From: Flavobacterium sp.
GTDB taxonomy: Bacteria > Bacteroidota > Bacteroidia > Flavobacteriales > Flavobacteriaceae
Reading direction: 5' to 3'
Assembly (NCBI RefSeq): GCF_027484205.1
Contig: NZ_JAIXUB010000004.1
Span: 1-64,000 of the forward strand
Length of the DNA stretch: 64,000 nucleotides
Part shown: positions 45,164 through 55,182 of the stretch, piece after piece
Layout of the letters: each line of letters opens with the position of its first letter
Numbering within the stretch: the stretch's first letter is position 1
Notes under the pieces: model-generated
The model's input: the letters and a program-made list of their open reading frames with translations, nothing else
Told to the model about the DNA's origin: nothing
The model's database searches: none
Made by a program: the position numbers and the translations under genes

Positions 45164-47335
45164 ATGAAAATTACTAAAATTATTACACTCTTTCTTTTAA
45201 CGACTTTTTCTGTCGTAGCGCAGCAAAAAATTTCTGTTGAAGAAATCTACACAGGTGCTTTTCGTACCAAAGGAATGGATGAATTGCAATCCATGAAAAA
45301 CACGAATCAGTACACGGTTTTAAATACTGATAGAGCTACAAAAAGTCAACAAATAGATTTGTATGATTTTGCAACATTAAAAAAAGTTTCTACGTTGATA
45401 GATACTAAAAACTTCAAAGAATTATCAGAAAACGGTATTGATAGTTACGTGTTTAGTAAAGACGAAAAGCAAATTTTAATTGCTAATAATTCTAATCAAA
45501 TTTTCCGTCATTCGTTTACAGCTGATTATTTTTTGTACGATATGGCATCTCAAAAAATTGCTGGATTTCTTGGGCAAGTTCAAGAACCAACATTTTCTCC
45601 TGATGGTACTAAAATTGCTTATGCAAAAGCAAATGATTTATATATTTATGATATAACATCAAGAAATACAACTCGTGTTACCAGTGATGGAGTAAAAAAT
45701 AAAATTATTAACGGAATCACTGATTGGGTTTATGAAGAAGAGTTTGCTTTTGTTCGCGCATTCGATTGGAGTACAGATAGTAAAAAGTTAGCTTATATTC
45801 GTTTTGACGAAAGTGAAGTGCCTCAGTTTTCTATGGATATGTATAAAAAAGATTTATATCCAACATCTGAAACCTTCAAATACCCAAAAGCAGGTGAGAA
45901 AAACGCATTAGTTTCATTACATATATACAATTTAAACGGTAACATTTCACAACCCATTAATTTAGGAAACTACTCAGATTTCTATATTGCAAGAATGAAA
46001 TGGACTAATGATGCCAATATAGTTTCTGTACAAGTTCTAAACCGTCATCAAGACAATTTAGATTTGATTTTTGTTGATGCAACTACTGCAAATGCAAAAG
46101 TTGTTTTGAATGAAAAGGATAAAGCTTATGTTGACGTAACAGACAATTTAACGTTTTTGAAAGACAACAGTTTTATTTGGACATCAGAAAAAGATGGTTA
46201 CAATCACATTTATTTGTATGATAAAAACGGAAAACTTAAAAATCAAATTACCAAAGGAAATTGGGAAGTAACTTCTTATTATGGATTTGACGAAAAAACT
46301 AAAACGGTTTTCTATCAATCAGTTGAAAATGGTTCAATTTTGAGAGACGTTTATAAAATTTCGTTAGACGGAAAAAAGAAAGTAAAATTATCTTCACAAG
46401 TTGGAACTAATGCAGCGACTTTCAGTCCAGATTTCACTTATTTTATTAACACTTATTCAAGTGCGACAGTTCCTCCAATGTATACTTTAAATAGTTCTAA
46501 AGACGGAAAACAGGCGCAAGAAATTGTAAATAATACCACTTTAGTAGATAAATTAAAGAAATATGATTTGCCAACTAAAGAATTTTTCGAACTTACGACT
46601 GAAAAAGGGCACAAACTAAATGCCTGGATGATTAAACCGAAAGATTTTGATGCATCTAAAAAATATCCAGTTTTCATGTATCAATATTCTGGTCCAGGTT
46701 CGCAAGAAGTAGCTAATAACTGGTTAGATACTAACGATATGTGGTTCATGATGTTGTCACAACAAGGTTACATCATTGCATGTGTTGACGGAAGAGGTAC
46801 AGGTTATAAAGGTGCGGCTTTCAAGAAATGTACACAAAAAGAGTTAGGAAAATTTGAAGTTGAGGATCAAATTGATGCTGCAAAAGTTATAGGAAACTAT
46901 GCTTATGTAGATAAATCTAGAATTGGTATATTTGGCTGGTCTTATGGAGGATTCATGTCGAGCAATTGTTTGTTTAAAGGTGCTGATGTTTTTAAAATGG
47001 CAATTGCTGTTGCTCCAGTTACAAATTGGAGATTTTATGATAGTATTTACACCGAAAGATACATGACAACACCACAAGAAAACGCTAGTGGATATGATGA
47101 TAATTCACCAATCAATCACGTGAGTAAGTTAAAAGGAAACTTTTTACTGATTCATGGAACAGCAGACGACAACGTTCACGTTCAAAATTCAATGCAAATG
47201 ATTGAAGCATTAGTTCAAGCTAATAAGCAATTCGATTGGGCAATTTATCCTGACAAAAACCACGGAATATATGGTGGAAAAACAAGAATTCAGTTGTTTA
47301 ATAAAATGACGAATTATATTAAAGAGAAACTATAA
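45164..47335 (+). CDS. S9 family dipeptidyl peptidase (DPP-IV type)
   Basis: 723 aa with signal peptide (MKITKIITLFLLTTFSVVAQ). An N-terminal beta-propeller (residues about 30-480) with DWVYEEEF, which supplies the double Glu that binds the substrate amino group, is followed by the hydrolase domain: GWSYGGF with S593, HGTADDNVH with D668 and DKNHGIYG with H700. It should release Xaa-Pro or similar dipeptides from peptides in the periplasm. The peptide transporter genes downstream, starting 31 bases after its stop, are natural partners. Confidence 0.93.
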   Translation: MKITKIITLFLLTTFSVVAQQKISVEEIYTGAFRTKGMDELQSMKNTNQYTVLNTDRATKSQQIDLYDFATLKKVSTLIDTKNFKELSENGIDSYVFSKDEKQILIANNSNQIFRHSFTADYFLYDMASQKIAGFLGQVQEPTFSPDGTKIAYAKANDLYIYDITSRNTTRVTSDGVKNKIINGITDWVYEEEFAFVRAFDWSTDSKKLAYIRFDESEVPQFSMDMYKKDLYPTSETFKYPKAGEKNALVSLHIYNLNGNISQPINLGNYSDFYIARMKWTNDANIVSVQVLNRHQDNLDLIFVDATTANAKVVLNEKDKAYVDVTDNLTFLKDNSFIWTSEKDGYNHIYLYDKNGKLKNQITKGNWEVTSYYGFDEKTKTVFYQSVENGSILRDVYKISLDGKKKVKLSSQVGTNAATFSPDFTYFINTYSSATVPPMYTLNSSKDGKQAQEIVNNTTLVDKLKKYDLPTKEFFELTTEKGHKLNAWMIKPKDFDASKKYPVFMYQYSGPGSQEVANNWLDTNDMWFMMLSQQGYIIACVDGRGTGYKGAAFKKCTQKELGKFEVEDQIDAAKVIGNYAYVDKSRIGIFGWSYGGFMSSNCLFKGADVFKMAIAVAPVTNWRFYDSIYTERYMTTPQENASGYDDNSPINHVSKLKGNFLLIHGTADDNVHVQNSMQMIEALVQANKQFDWAIYPDKNHGIYGGKTRIQLFNKMTNYIKEKL

Positions 47336-47365
47336 TCAACTAAATACAAACTAAAATAAATTAAA

Positions 47366-49234
47366 ATGAGTGAAACAGTAAAAACAGGACATCCAAAAGG
47401 ACTTTGGGTATTATTTGGAACTGAAATGTGGGAAAGGTTCAACTTCTATGGAATGCGAGCTATCTTAACCTTGTTTATGGTTAATTCTCTTAGGATGCAA
47501 GAAGCAGATGCTGCAATTATATATGGTGGTTTTTTAGGACTTTGCTATTTGACACCAATGTTGGGAGGATTTATTGCGGATAGATTTTTTGGTAACAGAA
47601 ACTGTATTTTACTTGGTGGTGTGATGATGGCTATCGGACAATTTTTATTGTTCACAAGTGCAAGCGTATTTGGCGCAAACTTATCTCTGGCAAATACCTT
47701 AATGTGGTTAGCGTTAGGAATTATTATTTTCGGTAATGGATTCTTTAAACCAAATATTTCTTCAATGGTTGGGAGTTTATATCCAAAACAAGAAAAAACT
47801 AAATTAGATACTGCATTTACAATTTTCTACATGGGAATTAACTTAGGGGCATTATTTAGTCAATGGTTATGTCCATTGATAGGTGATGTAAAAGATGCTG
47901 GAGGAGTTAGAGATATTCATGCTTTTAAATGGGGATTTTTAGCTGCTGGGATTGCAATGGTAATTGGAACAGCTGTATTTTATTTTTTAAAAAACAAGTA
48001 TGTTGTAACTCCAGAAGGAAAACCTATTGGAGGTTTGCCATCAAAAAACGAAGCTGATGATTATGAAGAAGGCGAATCTCAAAAAGCCGTTTTCTCTCAA
48101 AAAGCTTTGGTAGGAGCAGTTATAGCTTTCATTGGTTTAGGGTTGTTGTTTCACTTCGTAGTCGGACAAAATTTAATCTATTCAATAATTTACGCTAGTG
48201 GTTTGTCATTGGCTGGATTAATTATATCTGATTCTTCACTTACAAAAGTAGAAAGAGATAGAATTTTTGTAATTTACATTGTTGCTTTTTTCGTAATATT
48301 TTTTTGGGCTGCGTTTGAACAAGCTGGTTCTTCTTTAACTTTTATTGCGGATAATCAAACAGATAGGACGTTTTTATTTGGATGGAAAATGCCTGCATCT
48401 ATGGTTCAGATTTTTAATGGTTTGTTCGTGGTAATTTTAGCGGTTCCTTTTAGTATGCTTTGGGATAAATTAAGAGCTAGTGGAAAAGAACCAATTTCTC
48501 CAATGAAACAAGCTTTTGGTTTGGCTTTTATAGCTTTAAGTTATTTTATTATAGCTTTTAATGTTAAAGATTTAGGTAATTCAGGATTATTAGCTATCAA
48601 ATGGTTAATTCTTTTGTATTTTATTCAAACTTTAGGAGAGTTGTGTTTGTCTCCAATTGGATTATCATTAGTAGGTAAATTATCTCCAAAAAGATTTGCA
48701 TCATTATTATATGGTGTATTCTTCTTATCAAATGCAGCTGGTTATGCTCTTGCAGGAACATTAGGTTCAATTCTTCCTCCAACTGGGGATAAATATATTG
48801 CTGCTGAGAAACAAAATATTGATTTGAGAGCTATTTTAGACGAGAAGAAAGTAGCTGATGGAGCAGAATTATTTGCTTTAGCAAAATTGAATTTAGCAAA
48901 AGTTGATAATGATAAAGCAAAGGAATTGAAATTAGATGTTGAGAAAAAAATAAAAAATATAACTGAATTTAAAAGTCAAAAAGAGATTGCTAAAAAAGAC
49001 AAAAAAGAATTTGTTAGCAAATTCACTGCCACAGATACAACTTTTACAGCTAAAGAATTAGACATTATAAAAGAAAATAAAATTATAAGTGCAACGTATC
49101 CGAATTTTGCAGGATTTAAAATAAAAACTTTATATGAATTTTTTATGGTATTTGTTGTTTTATGTGGATTGGCATCAGTAATTTTAATTTTATTAGTTCC
49201 AAAATTGAAAAAAATGATGCACGGCGTTCGCTAG
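47366..49234 (+). CDS. POT family peptide transporter with a soluble insertion
   Basis: 622 aa, polytopic. The POT signature GTEMWERFNFYGMRA is at residues about 16-30 and GNGFFKPNISSMVG follows near 125. Proton-driven di- or tripeptide uptake is expected. The last loop is unusual: about 120 residues after ALAGTLGSILPPTGDKY form a Lys/Glu-rich, non-membrane helical region before the final membrane segment. It is 100 residues longer than the third transporter here. It follows the dipeptidyl peptidase by 31 bases. Confidence 0.9.
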   Translation: MSETVKTGHPKGLWVLFGTEMWERFNFYGMRAILTLFMVNSLRMQEADAAIIYGGFLGLCYLTPMLGGFIADRFFGNRNCILLGGVMMAIGQFLLFTSASVFGANLSLANTLMWLALGIIIFGNGFFKPNISSMVGSLYPKQEKTKLDTAFTIFYMGINLGALFSQWLCPLIGDVKDAGGVRDIHAFKWGFLAAGIAMVIGTAVFYFLKNKYVVTPEGKPIGGLPSKNEADDYEEGESQKAVFSQKALVGAVIAFIGLGLLFHFVVGQNLIYSIIYASGLSLAGLIISDSSLTKVERDRIFVIYIVAFFVIFFWAAFEQAGSSLTFIADNQTDRTFLFGWKMPASMVQIFNGLFVVILAVPFSMLWDKLRASGKEPISPMKQAFGLAFIALSYFIIAFNVKDLGNSGLLAIKWLILLYFIQTLGELCLSPIGLSLVGKLSPKRFASLLYGVFFLSNAAGYALAGTLGSILPPTGDKYIAAEKQNIDLRAILDEKKVADGAELFALAKLNLAKVDNDKAKELKLDVEKKIKNITEFKSQKEIAKKDKKEFVSKFTATDTTFTAKELDIIKENKIISATYPNFAGFKIKTLYEFFMVFVVLCGLASVILILLVPKLKKMMHGVR

Positions 49235-49263
49235 TCATTATTTAAAAATATTTTTATATCTTT

Positions 49264-49298
49264 CAAACCTACAAGAATTCCTTGTAGGTTTGTTTTTT
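49264..49298 (+). terminator. Terminator between the first and second POT genes
   Basis: AAACCTACAAG and CTTGTAGGTTT form an 11-bp stem (49265-49291), followed by GTTTTTT. It partly separates the first POT gene from the next two. Confidence 0.8.
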
Positions 49299-49311
49299 AA
49301 ATTGAATTATT

Positions 49312-50970
49312 ATGTGGAAAAGTCATCCTAAAGCATTGCCTTACTTATTTTTATCTGAAATGTGGGAACGTTTTGGTTATTATTTAATGATTGGAATTTT
49401 TACGTTATATCTTAAAGATGTTGAAGCTGGTTTTGCTATGACAGAGAAAGAAGCTTCCGACTTGTATGGAACTTTTATCGCTTTAGTATTTTTAACGCCT
49501 TTCATTGGTGGGCTTGTTGCCGATAGATATTTGGGCTACAAAAAATCAATTGTCATCGGTGGAATAATGATGGGTGCAGGATATTTTATGATGGGAATTC
49601 ACAGTTTACCAATGTTGTATTTAGCTATGACTTTAGTAATTGTTGGAAATGGATTTTTTAAACCAAATATCTCGACATTATTGGGTAATTTCTATAACGA
49701 AGACCAATACAAAGAAAAGAAAGATGAAGGTTATAACATTTTCTACATGGGAATAAATGTTGGAGCGTTCATTTGTAACTTTTTTGGTGCCGCTTTACAA
49801 ATTTTATTGGGTTGGCAATATGCTTTTATGGCAGCAGGTGTTGGAATGTTCATTGGTGTAATAGTTTTTCTTTTAGGAACAAAACATTACGGCGATAAAA
49901 CTGAAAAGAAAGGAATTCAAGAAGGCGATATGCCATTTTCTAAAATTGTGTTATATATTTTAGTTCCGTCAGTAGTCTTTGGAATTATAGGTTGGTTGTA
50001 CAAAGGAGTTCAATCAGATGCAAATCTAGATAGTGCTATTTTTGGTTCTGATAGTACAGATGCTTTTATTTTTGCATGTCTTCCTGTAGTTTATTTTTAT
50101 GGTAGTTTGTTTTTCAAGGCAAAACCGGAAGAGAAACGACCAATTGGAGCTTTGCTTTCAATTTTTGCAGTGGTGATTTTATTTTGGGCTGTTTTTAAAT
50201 TAAATGGTTCTGCATTAACGACATGGGCAGATAGATATACTGATAGGGAAATTAATGGAACAACTCAAACAGTTTTTAATAACTTAAAGTTAGCTAAAGA
50301 AGTTGAGTATAAAAAAGATTCAACTGAGTTATATGATGCAAGTTTCAGAATTCAAAAGGAGAACGGAGTTGTAAAAAAAGAAGTTAATTATCCAGTTTAT
50401 TTTAGAAATGTAGCAGAAGATAAAATACCAACAGAAGATTCTAAAGTATCACTTTGGGCAACCAATTTGAGTCAATCCATAAATCCTGGTTGGGTTATCA
50501 TATTAACTCCGCTTGTTGTTGCCTTTTTTACCTTTTTACGAAGTAGAAAAAAAGAACCTTCTACGCCAACAAAAATTGCTTTCGGATTATTAATTTCTGC
50601 TTTATCTGTTTTAGTAATGGTTGCTGCAGTTCATATTGGAAACAATGGAACAGAGAAAGTATCGGTTTGGTGGTTGGTCGCTAATTACGGAATTATAACA
50701 ATAGGAGAACTATTTCTCAGTCCGATGGGATTATCAATTGTTTCAAAATTATCACCAAAAAATATTACTGCTTTAATGATGGGTGGATGGTTTTTATCTA
50801 CTTCTATTGGAAATAAATTATCAGGAGTTTTAGCTAGTATGTGGGATCAATATGATGATAAAGCCAATTTCTTTTGGGTTAATTTCGGATTGTTAATGTT
50901 TGCAACAATACTAATGTTTGCCTTAGTGAAAAACTTAAATAAAGTAATGAAAGACCACGGAATTAATTAA
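49312..50970 (+). CDS. POT family peptide transporter with a long periplasmic loop
   Basis: 552 aa. SEMWERFGYYLMIG (about 14-27) and GNGFFKPNISTLLGN are the POT marks. A soluble loop of about 95 residues (LTTWADRYTDREINGTTQ to SLWATNLSQSINPGW) interrupts the C-terminal half. It should carry small peptides with protons. Two bases separate it from the next POT gene, so those two are co-transcribed. Confidence 0.9.
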   Translation: MWKSHPKALPYLFLSEMWERFGYYLMIGIFTLYLKDVEAGFAMTEKEASDLYGTFIALVFLTPFIGGLVADRYLGYKKSIVIGGIMMGAGYFMMGIHSLPMLYLAMTLVIVGNGFFKPNISTLLGNFYNEDQYKEKKDEGYNIFYMGINVGAFICNFFGAALQILLGWQYAFMAAGVGMFIGVIVFLLGTKHYGDKTEKKGIQEGDMPFSKIVLYILVPSVVFGIIGWLYKGVQSDANLDSAIFGSDSTDAFIFACLPVVYFYGSLFFKAKPEEKRPIGALLSIFAVVILFWAVFKLNGSALTTWADRYTDREINGTTQTVFNNLKLAKEVEYKKDSTELYDASFRIQKENGVVKKEVNYPVYFRNVAEDKIPTEDSKVSLWATNLSQSINPGWVIILTPLVVAFFTFLRSRKKEPSTPTKIAFGLLISALSVLVMVAAVHIGNNGTEKVSVWWLVANYGIITIGELFLSPMGLSIVSKLSPKNITALMMGGWFLSTSIGNKLSGVLASMWDQYDDKANFFWVNFGLLMFATILMFALVKNLNKVMKDHGIN

Positions 50971-50972
50971 TT

Positions 50973-52484
50973 ATGGAAATCAATCAATCAATAGAAGAAA
51001 TTCAAGATTTTAAAGGAAAATATCCAAAACAATTGTGGTATTTATTTTTCAGTGAAATGTGGGAACGCTTCAGTTTTTATGGAATGCGTGGAATGTTGTA
51101 TTTTTTTATGGTTAACGAGTTGTTGATGAATAAAGAAGTAGCCAATTTACAATATGGAGCAACTCAAGCTTGGGTTTATGCATTTACATTCATAGGAGGA
51201 TTATTCGCTGATAAAATTTTTGGTTTTAGAAAGTCTTTATTTTGGGGTGGATTGTTAATGATTGTTGGGAGTATTATTTTAGCTATAGATCCTAAAGAAT
51301 ACTTTTTTTTAGGTGTTAGTTTTACAATTGTTGGAACTGGTTTTTTTAAACCAAATATTTCATCAATGGTTGGTAAATTATACAAAGATGGTGATAATAG
51401 AACTGATGCTGGTTTTTCATTGTTTTATGCAGGTGTAAATCTTGGTGCAATTCTTGGAGGCTATTTTTGTATAGCTATAGGGAAAAGAGAAATTTTTGCA
51501 TCTCAAATAGAAAAAGGTTTTGAGTGGAATGTTGCTTTTGGTTTAGCATCAGTAGTAATGGTTATAAGTTTATTAACTTTTACACAAACACAAAAAAGTT
51601 TGGGTGAAATTGGTTTTTCACCATTATTACATCTTAATAAATCTAAAAGGAGATTTTATGAATGGAGTACATATATTGGCTCTATTTTGATTGTACCAAT
51701 AATTATTGTTATGGTTTCTAATACTGTTTACACTGATTATTTTATGTATGCTATTGGTCCTATTTCAATTTTGTATTTAGCATATGAAATGAGAGGATTT
51801 TCTATTACTGAAAATAAAAAACTTATAGCAGCCGTCATTTTTATGCTTTTCTCAATTATTTTTTGGGCATTTTTCGAACAAAGTGGAGGTTCATTAAGTG
51901 ATTTTGCTGCTGAAAATCTTAATAAAGAAGTCTTAGGATTAGAGCTAGATCCTAATGGTGTTAATAATTCTGCAAATTCTGTTTTTGTTGTAGCATTTGC
52001 CGCTTTACTTGGTATGGTTTGGTTATGGATGGCAAAAAGAAAAATAGAACCTAATACGGTTATTAAATTTGGTTTAGCATTTTTATTTCTTGCAGGTGGT
52101 TTTTGGATATTTTATTATACCAAATTCTTTGCTGGAGCTGATGGAAAAACGTCGCTTGATTTATTTACTTTTGGATGGTTTATAATCACTTTTGGAGAGC
52201 TTTGTTTATCTCCAATTGGAATGTCAGCCATGACAAAATTATCTCCACAAAAAACACAAGCAGTAATTATGGGAATGTGGTTTTTAGCAAGTGCTTATGG
52301 TCAATATTTTGCAGGATTACTTGGTGCAAACATTGCAAAAGCTTCTAAAAATGCAACTAATTTAGAGAAACTAAACGTATATGCTGATGGATATTATCAA
52401 TTAGCAATTTATGCACTTGTTGCAGGGATTATTCTAATTATAATTTCACCGCTTATTAAAAAACTAATGCAAGAAGTAAGATAG
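50973..52484 (+). CDS. POT family peptide transporter
   Basis: 503 aa, the most compact of the three. SEMWERFSFYGMRGML (about 28-43) and GTGFFKPNISSMVGK are conserved; FFEQSGGSLSDFAAEN and GELCLSPIGMSAMTKLSP are later POT blocks. Expected function is proton-coupled di/tripeptide import. Confidence 0.9.
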   Translation: MEINQSIEEIQDFKGKYPKQLWYLFFSEMWERFSFYGMRGMLYFFMVNELLMNKEVANLQYGATQAWVYAFTFIGGLFADKIFGFRKSLFWGGLLMIVGSIILAIDPKEYFFLGVSFTIVGTGFFKPNISSMVGKLYKDGDNRTDAGFSLFYAGVNLGAILGGYFCIAIGKREIFASQIEKGFEWNVAFGLASVVMVISLLTFTQTQKSLGEIGFSPLLHLNKSKRRFYEWSTYIGSILIVPIIIVMVSNTVYTDYFMYAIGPISILYLAYEMRGFSITENKKLIAAVIFMLFSIIFWAFFEQSGGSLSDFAAENLNKEVLGLELDPNGVNNSANSVFVVAFAALLGMVWLWMAKRKIEPNTVIKFGLAFLFLAGGFWIFYYTKFFAGADGKTSLDLFTFGWFIITFGELCLSPIGMSAMTKLSPQKTQAVIMGMWFLASAYGQYFAGLLGANIAKASKNATNLEKLNVYADGYYQLAIYALVAGIILIIISPLIKKLMQEVR

Positions 52485-52532
52485 CCACCATTTTTTGGTA
52501 TTATTTTTGAATATATTTGTAAAAAAAAAGAA

Positions 52533-53075
52533 ATGAAGAAATTATTTATAACATTATTGTTTGTCGTTTCATCAATGACAATTCAAGCGCAAGAAAAATT
52601 AACTTGGTATACTAATATTGATGAAGCTATTGCTGTATCAAAAATTGAAAACAAACCTTTGTTTTTATTTTTCACAGGAAGTGATTGGTGTGGATGGTGT
52701 ATCCGACTTCAAAAAGAAGTTTTTAAAACTCCCGAATTTGAAGCTTGGGCAAAAGAAAAAGTAGTTTTAGTTGAGTTAGATTTTCCTAGAAGAACTCCTC
52801 AAGCTGATGCCTTAAAATTGCAAAATAGTCAATTGCAACAATTTTTCGCGATACGTGGATATCCTTCTGTTAGAATTGCTAAAGCTGGCGCGCCTATTGA
52901 TGGTAAAACTAGTTTTGAACTTCTTGGAGAAACTGGATATTTAGCTGGTGGACCAACAGTTTGGTTAGATGGAGCCAATAAAATGGTTGACAAGTTTGTT
53001 CCTTTTACCGAAGAAGAACAAAAAGCAGCTAAAAAAGCAGCTAAAAAGAAAAAATCTGATAAAAATAAAGCATAA
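52533..53075 (+). CDS. Thioredoxin-fold periplasmic protein
   Basis: 180 aa with signal peptide (MKKLFITLLFVVSSMTIQAQ). The redox motif is WCGWC (C53, C56) within FTGSDWCGWCIRLQKEVF, as in the DsbD-gamma/thioredoxin_7 group. The cis-Pro region is RGYPSVRI. The C-terminus is Lys-rich (KKAAKKKKSDKNKA). It probably reduces or forms disulfides, or handles damaged thiols, in the periplasm; partner unknown. Confidence 0.85.
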   Translation: MKKLFITLLFVVSSMTIQAQEKLTWYTNIDEAIAVSKIENKPLFLFFTGSDWCGWCIRLQKEVFKTPEFEAWAKEKVVLVELDFPRRTPQADALKLQNSQLQQFFAIRGYPSVRIAKAGAPIDGKTSFELLGETGYLAGGPTVWLDGANKMVDKFVPFTEEEQKAAKKAAKKKKSDKNKA

Positions 53076-53076
53076 T

Positions 53077-55113
53077 TTATCTCAATCTATAAAATCCCTT
53101 TTCTGAAGTATCATGAAAAGGGATTTTTTCTTTTCTGCAAGTTGCTTCCCAAATTTTCACATATGATTTGAAGTTCGATGCATCAACAACAACTTGTTTT
53201 GGTTTCCACATCTGAAATAAACGTTCTAAATTCAATTTAGGTGATTGGGTTATAATTAAAATATCAGGTTTTATTTCTTCAGAATAACAAGCAGTGCTGT
53301 CCATCAAAAAGATTTTCTTATTCTTGAAATAATATAAATTAGAAAGCTCTCTCTTTTCATTTAGTTTACAATAATTTGCAACTAAATAGGATCTTAAAAC
53401 TAAATTGTCATTGGTGGTATTTAAAATACTGTCATTAGCAAAAAGTGTAACATCATTACCTTTTCGTTCCGTAATTAATGTGTTTTTCTTCCTAGTGAAA
53501 ACTATAAATTCACTAGTGTTTTGATTAGAATAATTAGCGTAAAAATAGGAAGTTTGTAAAACAATAATTGCAATTAAACCAATTGCTAGTTTTTTGAAAT
53601 TAGGTTTTTTAAGATATATAATTATTGCAAAAATCACTAAATACCAACTTAACATCACGTAAGAATTTAACGGAATATCTTTCAATATAAAGTCTTCGAA
53701 AGAAGCAACCCAAGCTATAATTTTGTTCAATAGCCAAATGCTACATTCAAGTAATTTCATTATTGGAAACAAAACTATATCAAAAGCAGCAAGCACTATC
53801 ACTACAACACCAAGTGCAAGAATGAAACTTAAAAAGGGTAGAATAATTAAATTGGTTATGAAAAATAAACCAGGAAATTGATGAAAATAATAAATGCTAA
53901 TAGGAAAAGCTCCTATTTGAGCAGCAAATGAAACTGTTATTATTTCCCAAAAGTAGTTTGCAATTTTGTTTTTTGGTGTCCAAATGGATGCTAAAAGCGG
54001 TTGAAACCAAACAATAAAAAATAATGCAATATAGCTCAATTGAAATCCAATGTCGAATAGAAAGGAAGGTTGAAAAAGTAGAATTAATAAAGCAGAAACT
54101 AACAAAGTGTGATAAATATTGATGCTTCTTCTAAGAAACATTCCAATAGCTACAAAAGAAAACATTGTTACTGAACGAACTACTGACGGAGCTAATCCTG
54201 CTAAAATTCCAAATGACCAAAGCGATATTAATACTATGATTAATTTTAATGTTAAACCTTTTTTAGAATTTGAAATAGGTTTCAATAAAAAGTTTACAAA
54301 TATTAAAATAAATCCAACGTGCAACCCCGAAACCGAAAGAACATGAACGGCACCAGCATATTGATAATCTCTAACAATATCTTTTGAAATATCTTGTTGT
54401 TGTCCAAGAATCAAAGCGATAACAACGCTTAATTCTCGTTTGTTGAAATTATTTTTTTCAAGTTTGTGAATGATTTTATTTCTAAGTTTTGAAGCATAAT
54501 AGTTTAAACTTTTCTCAACTTTAGAGCCAATCATGATTTTGCTTACATCAGTATAAATTTGAGCATAAATCTGTTGATTTTCAAGATATTTCCCATAATC
54601 AAATTGATCAGGATTAAAGGGATTTCTATTCTTATAAAATGTCCCATTCACTTTTAAATAAGAACCTAGTTCTATATTTGATAAAGCGTTACTTTTTTTA
54701 ATATTAAGAATTATTTTACCATAACTTTTCTCCTCATTTATTGCCATAACTTTTGCAATATAACGATCATTATTCAATGTGTTTTTTAATTTTTCACTAA
54801 TAATAACTTCAAAGGAATATTTGTTTTCTGAATCTAAATTTTTCTGTAAATAATGATTAGGATTAGAAGGTTGAATATTTGAAACTAAAGTAAATCCTCC
54901 AATAAAAAAAGAGGTCAAAAGTGTAAATAATCCAAAATAAATGCTGGTTTTCTGGTTTTTTGAAATAATTAAATAACTAATTATAAGTAATAAAAAACTT
55001 GAAAGTAAAGGAATTAGAATTGTTTTATAACTTGGTTTTATGAGATGAGAAAAAATTATTCCTAAAACAAAACTGAGGGTTACTTTAACTAATGGAAATT
55101 GGAGTACTTTCAT
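53077..55113 (-). CDS. ComEC/Rec2-type DNA uptake channel protein
   Basis: 678 aa. N-terminal membrane segments and a DUF4131-like OB region (about 30-190), the competence domain with VLSVSGLHVGF and LAGLAPSVVRS, then further membrane segments. The C-terminal 150 residues resemble a reduced metallo-beta-lactamase fold (ITERKGNDVTLFAN; DILIITQSPK) without the HxHxDH metal ligands, as often in Bacteroidota. It would carry single-stranded DNA across the inner membrane in transformation. It converges with the thioredoxin-like gene with 1 base between. Confidence 0.87.
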   Translation of the reverse strand: MKVLQFPLVKVTLSFVLGIIFSHLIKPSYKTILIPLLSSFLLLIISYLIISKNQKTSIYFGLFTLLTSFFIGGFTLVSNIQPSNPNHYLQKNLDSENKYSFEVIISEKLKNTLNNDRYIAKVMAINEEKSYGKIILNIKKSNALSNIELGSYLKVNGTFYKNRNPFNPDQFDYGKYLENQQIYAQIYTDVSKIMIGSKVEKSLNYYASKLRNKIIHKLEKNNFNKRELSVVIALILGQQQDISKDIVRDYQYAGAVHVLSVSGLHVGFILIFVNFLLKPISNSKKGLTLKLIIVLISLWSFGILAGLAPSVVRSVTMFSFVAIGMFLRRSINIYHTLLVSALLILLFQPSFLFDIGFQLSYIALFFIVWFQPLLASIWTPKNKIANYFWEIITVSFAAQIGAFPISIYYFHQFPGLFFITNLIILPFLSFILALGVVVIVLAAFDIVLFPIMKLLECSIWLLNKIIAWVASFEDFILKDIPLNSYVMLSWYLVIFAIIIYLKKPNFKKLAIGLIAIIVLQTSYFYANYSNQNTSEFIVFTRKKNTLITERKGNDVTLFANDSILNTTNDNLVLRSYLVANYCKLNEKRELSNLYYFKNKKIFLMDSTACYSEEIKPDILIITQSPKLNLERLFQMWKPKQVVVDASNFKSYVKIWEATCRKEKIPFHDTSEKGFYRLR

Positions 55114-55182
55114 GAAATAAAAGTACCTCGAAGTAATTATATCATCCTTTACATAATTACTCTAAATTATTGATTATTGATA

